This document shows positions 1 to 5,890 of a DNA stretch of 7,094 nucleotides, piece by piece. The DNA is from an uncultured Atopobiaceae bacterium (GTDB taxonomy: Bacteria; Actinomycetota; Coriobacteriia; Coriobacteriales; Atopobiaceae). The number at the start of each line of letters is the position of its first letter. Position 1 is the first letter of the stretch. The notes below the pieces were generated by a model, which saw only the letters and a list, made by a program, of their open reading frames with translations, searched no databases and was not told the DNA's origin. The translations under genes were made by a program, and so were the position numbers. The DNA lies in NCBI GenBank assembly GCA_947581665.1, contig CANPVI010000080.1, forward strand, positions 1 to 7,094, written 5' to 3'.

Positions 1-291
1 CTCAGCATCTGGGTCCTCGTCATCGTGCTCGCCCGCGAGTTTCTCGTGGCGGGGCTTCGCATGGTGGTGGCCTCGAAGGGCGAGGTGGTGGCCGCGTCGG
101 TCATCGGCAAGTGGAAGACCGGCTTCACCATGGGCGCCATCATCGGCTACCTCGTGGGGATCGCGCTCGGCGCGGGAGCCGCAGGGACGGTGATCCTCGC
201 GCTCTCCTGGCTCGCGATGGTGGCGGCCGTGGTGCTCACCATCTGGTCGGGCGTCGACTACCTTCTCCTGTGCCGGGGCTATTTCTCGTGA
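1..291 (+). CDS. pgsA: CDP-diacylglycerol--glycerol-3-phosphate 3-phosphatidyltransferase, C-terminal part (5' truncated by window)
   Basis: The frame is open from base 1 to TGA 289-291, giving 96 residues of a protein whose start lies before the window. The segment REFLVAGLRMVVASKGEVVAAS followed by GKWKTGFTM is typical of the PgsA C-terminal half, and two strongly hydrophobic helices and a closing WSGVDYLL follow, as in the family. PgsA is an integral membrane enzyme that transfers glycerol-3-phosphate to CDP-diacylglycerol, the committed step to phosphatidylglycerol. The CDP-alcohol phosphotransferase active-site motif (DxxDGxxAR...) should lie upstream, so I cannot check it. Its stop codon overlaps the start of the next gene by 4 nt (GTGA), which suggests translational coupling. 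Family assignment is by recognition of the conserved segment. Confidence 0.88.
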   Translation, partial: LSIWVLVIVLAREFLVAGLRMVVASKGEVVAASVIGKWKTGFTMGAIIGYLVGIALGAGAAGTVILALSWLAMVAAVVLTIWSGVDYLLLCRGYFS

Positions 292-779
292 GCGATGGGG
301 TCGATCGCGCCGCGTGCGCACTTCTCGAGACCGCCCTTCGCACCCATCGCACGCTGAGCTTCGCGGAATCGTGCACGGGAGGGCTCGTGGCAGGTGCCCT
401 CACGTCGCTCGCGGGCTCCTCGGAGGTGTTTCTCGGGTCGGCGGTCACCTATGCGCTCTCGGCGAAGACGGCCCTTCTGGGCGTCTCCCAGACCATCTTG
501 GACGGTCCCGGTGCCGTCTCTTCCGAATGCTCCTCGGCCATGGCCAAGGGGTCGCGTCGCGTCTTCGGATCGGACGTGGCCGTCTCGGTGACGGGAATCG
601 CGGGCCCCGGTGGCGCGGAACCGGGAAAGCCGGTGGGCACGGTGTGGTTCGGCGTGGCTTCCAAGGCCGGCACGCGCACCTGCGTGAGGCACTTCCTTGG
701 CGACAGGACCTCGGTGAGGGAGGCCGCCGTGGGCGTCGCCCTTTCCCTCGCCCTTGCGGCATGCGAGGAGCTCGGCTGA
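288..779 (+). CDS. cinA: Stand-alone CinA C-terminal domain protein / nicotinamide-nucleotide amidase
   Basis: This is a 163-residue protein starting at GTG 288, which overlaps the pgsA stop (GTGA, 288-291). An ATG further upstream in the same frame (111) lies inside pgsA and would add a low-quality arginine-rich N-terminus, so I reject it. Family motifs are AESCTGG (residues 26-32), GAVS (75-78), TGIAGPGG (102-109), KPVGTVWFG (114-122) and GDR (138-140). The length matches stand-alone PncC proteins, such as the roughly 165-residue E. coli enzyme. The N-terminal molybdopterin-binding-like domain of full CinA is absent. Known members deamidate nicotinamide mononucleotide to nicotinate mononucleotide in pyridine nucleotide salvage. 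The name CinA comes from a competence-inducible gene that often precedes recA, as here. No good Shine-Dalgarno is visible, so coupling to pgsA translation is likely. Confidence 0.9.
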   Translation: MSDGVDRAACALLETALRTHRTLSFAESCTGGLVAGALTSLAGSSEVFLGSAVTYALSAKTALLGVSQTILDGPGAVSSECSSAMAKGSRRVFGSDVAVSVTGIAGPGGAEPGKPVGTVWFGVASKAGTRTCVRHFLGDRTSVREAAVGVALSLALAACEELG

Positions 780-968
780 ACCTTGGGCGTCGCCATCTCT
801 GTGGAACCTTTGTGATCGACTCCGTTTTCTACACTTTGCACACGCGCATACCTCGAGCTTGACGGCTCGTTGTTGGGTTTTGCTGGACGGACGTGGGCCC
901 CCGGTCAGATCCTTGACGGATCCTCGCGAAATGTCGTTGGGGCGAGCTGCTACGGTGCGGATGGACGG
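780..968 (+). other. Non-coding gap upstream of the recA promoter with small stem-loops
   Basis: I see no convincing gene here on either strand. There is a short GC-rich stem, CGAGC (854-858) with GCTCG (865-869) and loop TTGACG, followed by the T-rich stretch TTGTTGGGTTTTG. It could act as a weak terminator for pgsA-cinA, but the stem is only 5 bp. A second 5-bp stem, GATCC (908-912) with GGATC (918-922), has a TTGAC loop. There is no long T run of the kind expected for a strong intrinsic terminator, so cinA transcripts may run on into recA. Confidence 0.4.
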
Positions 969-998
969 TTGACGGTAGAACAGGTGTTCGGGTAGGAT
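969..998 (+). promoter_or_regulatory. recA promoter (sigma-70 type)
   Basis: A -35 box TTGACG (969-974) and a -10 box TAGGAT (993-998) are separated by 18 bp, close to the housekeeping consensus. Transcription would start near 1005, giving a leader of roughly 30 nt before recA. The LexA box lies entirely within the spacer, so repressor binding would block RNA polymerase directly. Confidence 0.75.
976..991 (+). promoter_or_regulatory. LexA (SOS) operator of recA
   Basis: The core GAAC (978-981), AGGT, GTTC (986-989) is a perfect inverted repeat with a 4-nt spacer. It matches the Gram-positive/actinobacterial LexA consensus CGAAC-N4-GTTCG, with one flank deviating (A instead of C at 977). Its position between the -35 and -10 boxes of the recA promoter is that expected of a repressor site. 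I noticed no second GAAC-N4-GTTC elsewhere in the window when scanning by eye. Confidence 0.85.
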
Positions 999-1020
999 TT
1001 CGCCTTGGACGCCGTGAAGC

Positions 1021-1028
1021 AAAGGGAG
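1021..1028 (+). promoter_or_regulatory. recA ribosome binding site
   Basis: AAAGGGAG ends 5 nt before ATG 1034 and supports that start codon. It is one of only two clear Shine-Dalgarno sequences in the window; the other precedes rny. Confidence 0.75.
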
Positions 1029-1033
1029 CACAC

Positions 1034-2167
1034 ATGGCTAAATCGCGCGGCAAGCAGCAGCGCCAGATCAACATCCCCCAGAGCGCCGAGGAGCGGGAAA
1101 AGGCGATCAAGTCCACCACGGACGAGATATCCAAGCGCTTCGGCGAAGGCGCCATCATGAAGCTCGGCGGAGAGGCCGACCTCGAGGTGGAGGCGATCCC
1201 CACCGGCTCCATCGCCCTCGATGCCGCGTTGGGCATCGGCGGCGTGCCCCGCGGGCGCATCATCGAGATATACGGCCCCGAATCCTCGGGAAAGACGACC
1301 CTCTCCCTCGAAATCCTCGCCGAGGCGCAGGCCCAAGGCGGCACCGTCGCCTTCATCGACGCCGAGCACGCGCTCGACCCCGGCTACGCCGCTCGCATCG
1401 GCGTGGACATCGACGACGTCCTCATCTCCCAGCCAGACACCGGTGAGCAGGCCCTCGAGATCTGCGACATGCTCGTGCGAAGCGGCGCGATCGACGTCGT
1501 GGTCATCGATTCGGTGCCCGCACTCGTGCCCCGCGCCGAGATCGAGGGGGAGATCGGCGACGTCACGGTCGGCCTCCAAGCGCGCCTCATGAGCCAGGCG
1601 CTCCGCAAGCTCGCCGGATCGCTCTCGAAGTCGAAGACCACCTGCATCTTCATCAACCAGCTCCGAGAGAAGATCGGTGTGATGTTCGGCAACCCCGAAA
1701 CCACCCCCGGTGGCAAGGCGCTCAAGTTCTACGCCTCCGTGCGCATGGACATCCGCCGCACGGACACCATCAAGGTGAACGGCGAGCAGGTGGGCAACCG
1801 CGTCCGCGTCAAGGTGGTGAAGAACAAGATGGCGCCTCCGTTCCGCCAAGCGGAGTTCGACATCATGTACGGCACCGGCATCTCCAAAGAGGGCTCGATC
1901 CTCGACATGGGCGTCGAGAAGGGCCTCGTGAAGAAGAGCGGCCCCTGGTACACCTATGGCGAGGAGCGCCTCGGCCAGGGGAGGGAAGCCGCAAAGGAGT
2001 TCCTTCGCACCAACCCCGGCCTCATGGAAGCGCTCGAGCACGCCCTGCGCGTCGAGGCGGGCCTCGAGTTCGAGGACGAGGACGAGGAGGCGCCGGAGCC
2101 CCCCGAGGCCGGCGCCTTTGAGGACGATACCCTCCTCGAGGACGACTACTTCGACGACGGCGAGTAG
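1034..2167 (+). CDS. recA: Recombinase RecA
   Basis: This 377-residue protein is the ATP-dependent DNA strand exchange protein that forms filaments on single-stranded DNA, drives homologous recombination and triggers LexA self-cleavage. Visible elements are the N-terminal helix (about 20-45), Walker A GPESSGKT (81-88), catalytic glutamate E111 in DAEHALDP, Walker B VVVIDS (155-160), DNA-binding loop L1 around EIEGEIGD (169-176), and the ATP-sensing NQ (208-209) leading into loop L2 with GVMFGNPETTPGG. All key residues are present, with an offset of +15 from E. coli numbering. The last 34 residues (344-377) are very acidic, with 18 Asp/Glu, a regulatory tail known from other RecA proteins. It starts at ATG 1034 behind AAAGGGAG and is predicted to be SOS-controlled. 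recX follows after 20 nt. Confidence 0.99.
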   Translation: MAKSRGKQQRQINIPQSAEEREKAIKSTTDEISKRFGEGAIMKLGGEADLEVEAIPTGSIALDAALGIGGVPRGRIIEIYGPESSGKTTLSLEILAEAQAQGGTVAFIDAEHALDPGYAARIGVDIDDVLISQPDTGEQALEICDMLVRSGAIDVVVIDSVPALVPRAEIEGEIGDVTVGLQARLMSQALRKLAGSLSKSKTTCIFINQLREKIGVMFGNPETTPGGKALKFYASVRMDIRRTDTIKVNGEQVGNRVRVKVVKNKMAPPFRQAEFDIMYGTGISKEGSILDMGVEKGLVKKSGPWYTYGEERLGQGREAAKEFLRTNPGLMEALEHALRVEAGLEFEDEDEEAPEPPEAGAFEDDTLLEDDYFDDGE

Positions 2168-2187
2168 CCACCCGTCACGCTGAGGCC

Positions 2188-2856
2188 ATGACGTCGTTTT
2201 CCTGGAGCGTCGAGCTTCCCGACCACAAGAAGAAGGTGTATCCCGCTTCCGGTGGCCGCGCGCTTCTCTCTTGGGGCGAAGGGCACTCCCGCCCCCTAGC
2301 CGCTGCCACCGGAAGGGCGCTCCGTAAAGCCGAGCGTGAGGGTTTCGTCGCGTCGAATCCCGATGAGCTTCAAGCGAAGGTCGAGGCTTTGGACGAGGCT
2401 CAGGCTTGGAATTGGCTGCTCGCCTCGCTCAACCGCCGAGACTTTTCCGAGAAGGAGGCGCAGGACCATCTTCGTCGCAAGGGCTTCGGCGAGGCGGCAT
2501 CCGCCGGCGCCGTCGAGCGCGCGAAGAGCCTTCGCTTCATGGATGACGCGCGCTATCTCGAGGTGTTCACCTCCCAAAAGATCGCGCAGGGGTGGGGCAG
2601 GCGCCGAATCGAACGTGCGCTCTCGGAAAGGGGTATCGACGTGTCCTCGCAGGAGGGTTGGGCCGAGGTGCACTTCAGCGCGGATTCTGAGCGTGAGCGC
2701 GCAAGGGCACTCCTTGGGAGGCGAAGCATCCCGGAGAAGCGCCCGCTCGAGAAGTGGGTACGTTTCCTCGTGGGTAAGGGCTTCGATTTCAGCATTGCCA
2801 AGGAAGCGGCTCGAGATGAGCTCAGGCTCCGGGGGGAGCGGGACGAGGATGCATGA
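2188..2856 (+). CDS. recX: Regulatory protein RecX
   Basis: This 222-residue protein lies 20 nt downstream of recA, the classic position of recX. RecX binds in the groove of RecA filaments and limits (or in some species promotes) filament activity. The sequence shows the family's tandem three-helix repeats. Repeat 1 is about residues 71-100 (AWNWLLASLNRRDFSEKEAQ then LRRKGF). Repeat 2 is about 107-151 (the ERAKSLRFMDDARYLEVF core, then GWGRRRIERALSERGID). Repeat 3 is about 166-215 and is more diverged. The first 65 or so residues are a lineage-specific extension I cannot assign. The ATG start has only a TGAGG two nt away, a poorly spaced Shine-Dalgarno, so translation may depend on ribosomes arriving from recA. 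Co-transcription from the LexA-controlled recA promoter is inferred. Confidence 0.92.
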   Translation: MTSFSWSVELPDHKKKVYPASGGRALLSWGEGHSRPLAAATGRALRKAEREGFVASNPDELQAKVEALDEAQAWNWLLASLNRRDFSEKEAQDHLRRKGFGEAASAGAVERAKSLRFMDDARYLEVFTSQKIAQGWGRRRIERALSERGIDVSSQEGWAEVHFSADSERERARALLGRRSIPEKRPLEKWVRFLVGKGFDFSIAKEAARDELRLRGERDEDA

Positions 2857-2895
2857 GCATCCAGACTCCACCAAGCGTCCATAAATCGGACTGAT

Positions 2896-2945
2896 CCTGA
2901 GGACCCCTGGCTCGCGCATTTGACTAAAGCCTCAGGACCCTTAGG
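2896..2945 (+). repeat. Cluster of three CCTNAGG palindromes upstream of rny
   Basis: CCTGAGG (2896-2902), CCTCAGG (2930-2936) and CCTTAGG (2939-2945) lie within 50 bp. The first two extend to an 11-nt direct repeat (CCTGAGGACCC and CCTCAGGACCC, one mismatch) with starts 34 bp apart. The second lies in the spacer and the third overlaps the -10 box of the proposed rny promoter, so the cluster could be an operator. The first and second copies can also pair as a 7-bp stem around a 27-nt loop, but no T run follows, so a terminator is less likely. Confidence 0.5.
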
Positions 2946-2947
2946 AT
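2920..2947 (+). promoter_or_regulatory. Putative rny promoter
   Basis: TTGACT (2920-2925) and TAGGAT (2942-2947) are separated by 16 bp. The -10 box is identical to that of the recA promoter in this window. Transcription would start near 2954, which gives rny an untranslated leader of about 160 nt. The site lies in non-coding DNA after recX, which suits an independent promoter for rny and the following ATPase gene. Confidence 0.6.
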
Positions 2948-3054
2948 TGAAATGCCTCAAGAGTTTCCCCGGTCACATCGACCGCTGCCATAGACCGCCT
3001 CGATTTTCCGCGTTCTGCCATCGATCTTTGCGCCGGGTTGGCTTCTGACGGCGT

Positions 3055-3079
3055 ATCGTCTCGCCAATCGCGAGTCGAT
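3055..3079 (+). other. Stem-loop in the rny leader
   Basis: ATCGTCTCGC (3055-3064) can pair with GCGAGTCGAT (3070-3079), 9 of 10 positions complementary with one T-T mismatch, around a 5-nt loop (CAATC). It ends 23 nt before the rny Shine-Dalgarno. It is not followed by a T run, so it is not a typical terminator. A role in mRNA stability or in feedback control of rny is a guess. Confidence 0.5.
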
Positions 3080-3102
3080 GCCCTCAACTGACTATGCCGC
3101 TT

Positions 3103-3109
3103 AAAGGAG
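3103..3109 (+). promoter_or_regulatory. rny ribosome binding site that decides the start codon
   Basis: AAAGGAG is followed after 5 nt by GTG 3115. An in-frame ATG at 3094 lies upstream of this Shine-Dalgarno and would translate through it, with nothing comparable in front of itself. This makes GTG 3115 the better start. Confidence 0.8.
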
Positions 3110-3114
3110 CACCC

Positions 3115-4677
3115 GTGTCTATCGCCATCACCCTCGCGTGCGTGGCAGGTGGTCTTGTCGTGGGGTTCGTCGTGGCGTGGCTCATTGCCACCCAGGGCGC
3201 GAACAGCAAGATGAGCCTTGCCAAGCACGAAATGGAAGAAGCACAGAGAAACGCCGAGCGAATCGCCGCCGACGCGCAGCGCGCTGCCGAGACTAAGACC
3301 AAGGAAGCCCTCCTCGCTGCGAAGGAGGAGGCACTCGCCATCCAACACGCGGCAGAGGAGGAGGAAAAGCAGCGCAAGAGCGATATCTCGCGCCGTGAGA
3401 GCCGCCTCGCGATGCGCGAGGACGCCCTCGACGAGCGTGGTGCCGCGCTGGATCGCAAGGAGCATCAGCTTTCGAGCTTCCAAGGCCAGCTCGATCGCCA
3501 GAGGAACGACCTCACCAAGGCCATCGCCCAACAGACCGCGGAGCTCGAGCGCATCGCGAACCTCACATCGGACCAAGCGCACGACGAGCTCCTCGAGAAG
3601 GTGCGCGCGGAGAGCGTGCGCGAGGAGGCCGAGATCATCCGCTCGAGCGAGCAACGCGCGAAGACGCAAGCCGCGAAGAACGCACGCGATATCGTCTCGC
3701 AGGCCATCCAACGCTGTGCGGCCGATGTCGCCGGCGACGTCACGGTCACCACCGTGCGCATCCCCTCCGACGACCTCAAGGGAAGGATCATCGGACGCGA
3801 AGGCCGAAACATCCGCACCTTCGAGCAGGTGACCGGCGTCTCCATCAACATCGACGACACCCCCGAGGTGGTGAAGCTCTCGAGCTTCGATCCCGTGCGT
3901 CGCGAGACCGCGCGCGTCACGATGGAAAACCTCGTGGCAGACGGGCGCATCCATCCCGTGCGCATCGAGGAGATGTACAAGAAGGCCAAGGAGCTCGTCG
4001 AGCAGCGGGTGATGGAGGCGGGCGAGGACGCCGCCTTCGACCTCGGCATCCATGATCTCCACCCGGAGATCATCAAGACACTGGGCGCGCTCAAGTACCG
4101 CACCTCCTATGGCCAAAACGTGCTCACGCACTCCAAGCAGGTGGCCGAGCTGGCCGCGTTGATGGCCACCGAGATCGGCGCCGACACGGCCAAGGCGAAG
4201 CGCGCCGGACTGCTGCACGACCTCGGCAAGGCCATCGATCGCGAGATGGAGAGCCCCCACGCGGTGATCGGCGCCGAACTTGCCCGGCGCTACGGCGAGA
4301 AGCCAGAGGTCGTCCACGCCATCGAGGCGCACCACGCCGATATCGAGCCCACCACCGTGATCGATTTCCTCGTGCAGGCCGCAGACGCCATCTCCGCCTC
4401 GAGGCCGGGCGCGCGCCGCGAGACGGCGGAGGAGTACGTGAAGCGCATGGAGAAGCTCGAATCCATCGCAAACGCCCACGAGGGCGTCGACCACACCTAC
4501 GCCATGCAAGCGGGGCGCGAAGTCCACGTGATGGTGGAGCCCGAGCGCATCAGCGATGCGGAGATGACCGTACTCGCACACGACATCACCAAGGAGATCG
4601 AGGATGGTCTCGAGTATCCCGGGCAAGTGCGTGTGGTGGTCATCCGCGAGTCGAGGGTCGTGGACGTCGCGAAATGA
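3115..4677 (+). CDS. rny: Ribonuclease Y, membrane-anchored mRNA decay endonuclease
   Basis: From GTG 3115 the protein has 520 residues, the same length as B. subtilis RNase Y. The layout is standard. An N-terminal membrane helix spans about residues 3-26 (ITLACVAGGLVVGFVVAWLI core), and a long charged coiled coil rich in Ala, Glu, Lys and Arg spans about 32-200. A KH RNA-binding domain follows, with the GxxG loop GREG (227-230) in IIGREGRNIRTFEQ. The HD phosphohydrolase domain has H339, the metal-binding pair H368-D369 in LLHDLGKA, the AHH at 405-407 and D424. RNase Y starts bulk mRNA turnover at the membrane and organises decay partners. A weaker alternative start (ATG 3094) would add seven residues in front of the membrane helix. 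The stop overlaps the next gene's start (ATGA, 4674-4677), so the downstream ATPase is probably translationally coupled. Confidence 0.97.
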   Translation: MSIAITLACVAGGLVVGFVVAWLIATQGANSKMSLAKHEMEEAQRNAERIAADAQRAAETKTKEALLAAKEEALAIQHAAEEEEKQRKSDISRRESRLAMREDALDERGAALDRKEHQLSSFQGQLDRQRNDLTKAIAQQTAELERIANLTSDQAHDELLEKVRAESVREEAEIIRSSEQRAKTQAAKNARDIVSQAIQRCAADVAGDVTVTTVRIPSDDLKGRIIGREGRNIRTFEQVTGVSINIDDTPEVVKLSSFDPVRRETARVTMENLVADGRIHPVRIEEMYKKAKELVEQRVMEAGEDAAFDLGIHDLHPEIIKTLGALKYRTSYGQNVLTHSKQVAELAALMATEIGADTAKAKRAGLLHDLGKAIDREMESPHAVIGAELARRYGEKPEVVHAIEAHHADIEPTTVIDFLVQAADAISASRPGARRETAEEYVKRMEKLESIANAHEGVDHTYAMQAGREVHVMVEPERISDAEMTVLAHDITKEIEDGLEYPGQVRVVVIRESRVVDVAK

Positions 4678-5780
4678 GCCGAGAGGGCTCGCATACGCGC
4701 GATACCTCGAGCGAGGATCTCATCGCCTTCATCGATGAGGTGGTGCCCGGTTCGGCGCGCGGCGTCGAGGAGCGCCTCGGTGACGGCTTCGTGCGCCTCG
4801 AGGTGCGCGAAGCCGAGCGTCGTCAGGCGATGCACGACATTCGCTGGGTGGAGGACGCCCTCATCGAGCTTCTGCGCAATGCGCGCGACGCCCACGCCGC
4901 CCATATCTTCGTGGCCCTCTCAAGAAGCCAGGATGAGCGCAGCCTCGTCGTGCTCGACGATGCCGTGGGAATCCCGCGGGCATTCCAGGAGCTCGTCTTC
5001 GAAGCCCGGGTCACCTCGAAGCTCGACACCCTCTCGGAGGACGAATGGGGCGTGCACGGACGCGGCATGGCGCTCTATTCCATCCGCGAGCGCGCGCGGG
5101 AGGCCCGCGTGGCATGGAGCGCCCCAGGGCTCGGGAGCGCCATCACGTGCACCTTCGACGTGAAGGACATTCCCGAGCGCGCCGACCAGTCGAGTTGGCC
5201 CACGATGGCCTTAGGCGAGGAGGGCGCGGAGCTCAGGGGACCGAAGAACCTCATCCGCACCTGCGTGGAGTTCGCGCTCTCCGATCCCCAGGGCCCCAAG
5301 GTCTACATCGGGAGTCCCTCGCAAATCGCCGCCACGATGCGACAGGTGGCCAAGACGCATGCGAGCGAGGCCGCGCTTCTCTTCGAGAGCGACTACGACC
5401 GTTTACCGGTTTGCGAGCAGCTCCTTGCGGCGCCCGATGCGGCGACGCTCGCCTTCATCGGGCACAAGCTTGGCCTCGATCTCTCCGAGCGTACGGCGCA
5501 TCGCATTCTCTCCGGCGCGATCCGCCCTGTGCGAAGCGTCGCCGAAAGGCTCAAGCACAGCTCGAGCTCCACTGCCAGGGAAGGCGCCGATCTCCTTGCC
5601 GAGCCCCGGCGACTCAAGCTCTCCGAAGCCGACACGCTCGAGCTGAAGTCGAGGCTTCTCGACGCTCTCGACCCCGTCACCGATCGCTATTTCCTGCGGA
5701 TTCTCGAGAGCCCTACGCTTCGCCAGAGCCCTGGGGCCCTCCATGTCACCTTTAGGATCAGCCTCGGCGACGAGGGCTGA
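4674..5780 (+). CDS. GHKL-fold ATP-binding protein of unknown function
   Basis: This is a 368-residue soluble protein with no signal peptide or membrane segment. Residues about 45-165 look like a GHKL (gyrase/Hsp90/histidine kinase/MutL) ATPase. The N-box is IELLRNARDA (E65, N69, D72). The G1-like box is VLDDAVGIP (D95/D96, G99), in which the first glycine of the usual DxGxG is alanine (A97). The G2-like box is GVHGRGMALYSI (G126, G129, G131), followed by a final strand SAITCTFDV. I see no clear phospho-acceptor histidine domain, receiver domain or sensor, so an ordinary two-component kinase is unlikely. Residues about 188-368 form a second region I do not recognise, predicted mostly helical, with a serine-rich stretch (296-300). 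The start ATG overlaps the rny stop, linking expression to RNase Y. spoVS follows after 110 nt. ATP binding is likely; what the protein acts on is unknown. Confidence 0.85.
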   Translation: MSREGSHTRDTSSEDLIAFIDEVVPGSARGVEERLGDGFVRLEVREAERRQAMHDIRWVEDALIELLRNARDAHAAHIFVALSRSQDERSLVVLDDAVGIPRAFQELVFEARVTSKLDTLSEDEWGVHGRGMALYSIRERAREARVAWSAPGLGSAITCTFDVKDIPERADQSSWPTMALGEEGAELRGPKNLIRTCVEFALSDPQGPKVYIGSPSQIAATMRQVAKTHASEAALLFESDYDRLPVCEQLLAAPDAATLAFIGHKLGLDLSERTAHRILSGAIRPVRSVAERLKHSSSSTAREGADLLAEPRRLKLSEADTLELKSRLLDALDPVTDRYFLRILESPTLRQSPGALHVTFRISLGDEG

Positions 5781-5800
5781 GACGAGCTGGTCTTTCGAGG

Positions 5801-5890
5801 AAAAACGTGTAGGATAGCGTCTGCTTCACGCAAACGGACCCACAAACCGAACCATAAAGGCCACCCACGCCCCCAAACGAAAGCACCCCC
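5801..5890 (+). promoter_or_regulatory. Putative spoVS promoter -10 element and C/A-rich leader
   Basis: TAGGAT (5810-5815) matches the -10 boxes proposed for recA and rny, but no good -35 box stands 16-18 bp upstream, so the promoter is weakly supported. The 70 bases 5821-5890 contain 32 C, 24 A, 10 G and only 4 T, quite unlike the neighbouring coding DNA. Such a leader should be largely unstructured. There is no proper Shine-Dalgarno close to the spoVS ATG; the nearest AAAGG (5856-5860) is 30 nt away. Confidence 0.4.

Noticed and set aside
111..287. Upstream extension of cinA from ATG 111
   Set aside because: It would overlap pgsA by about 180 nt and adds an arginine-rich sequence with no family similarity; GTG 288 gives the normal family length and a 4-nt overlap.
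950..2041. Minus-strand open frame (363 codons) opposite recA
   Set aside because: It is a shadow of recA. It begins inside the gene and runs through the recA promoter and LexA box, with no recognisable domain.
2070..2089. GAGGAC short tandem repeat in recA
   Set aside because: It encodes the acidic C-terminal tail (Glu-Asp repeats) and is explained by protein composition.
2952..2993. Possible 13-residue leader peptide ORF upstream of rny
   Set aside because: Its only upstream AGGA belongs to the proposed -10 box and would not be transcribed, and the peptide shows no attenuation pattern.
2941..4626. Long open frame on the minus strand (561 codons) opposite rny
   Set aside because: It is an antisense shadow produced by high GC and codon bias. 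The + strand encodes a complete RNase Y with all domains, while the antisense protein is low-complexity Leu/Ala/Gly/His/Arg-rich.
5459..5470. The literal residues GHKL in the ATPase protein (263-266)
   Set aside because: This is a coincidence with the family acronym. They are not a motif and lie outside the ATPase domain.
5798..5820. SigH-like promoter before spoVS, as in B. subtilis
   Set aside because: AGGAAAAA resembles the SigH -35 region, but no GAAT-type -10 follows at the right distance.
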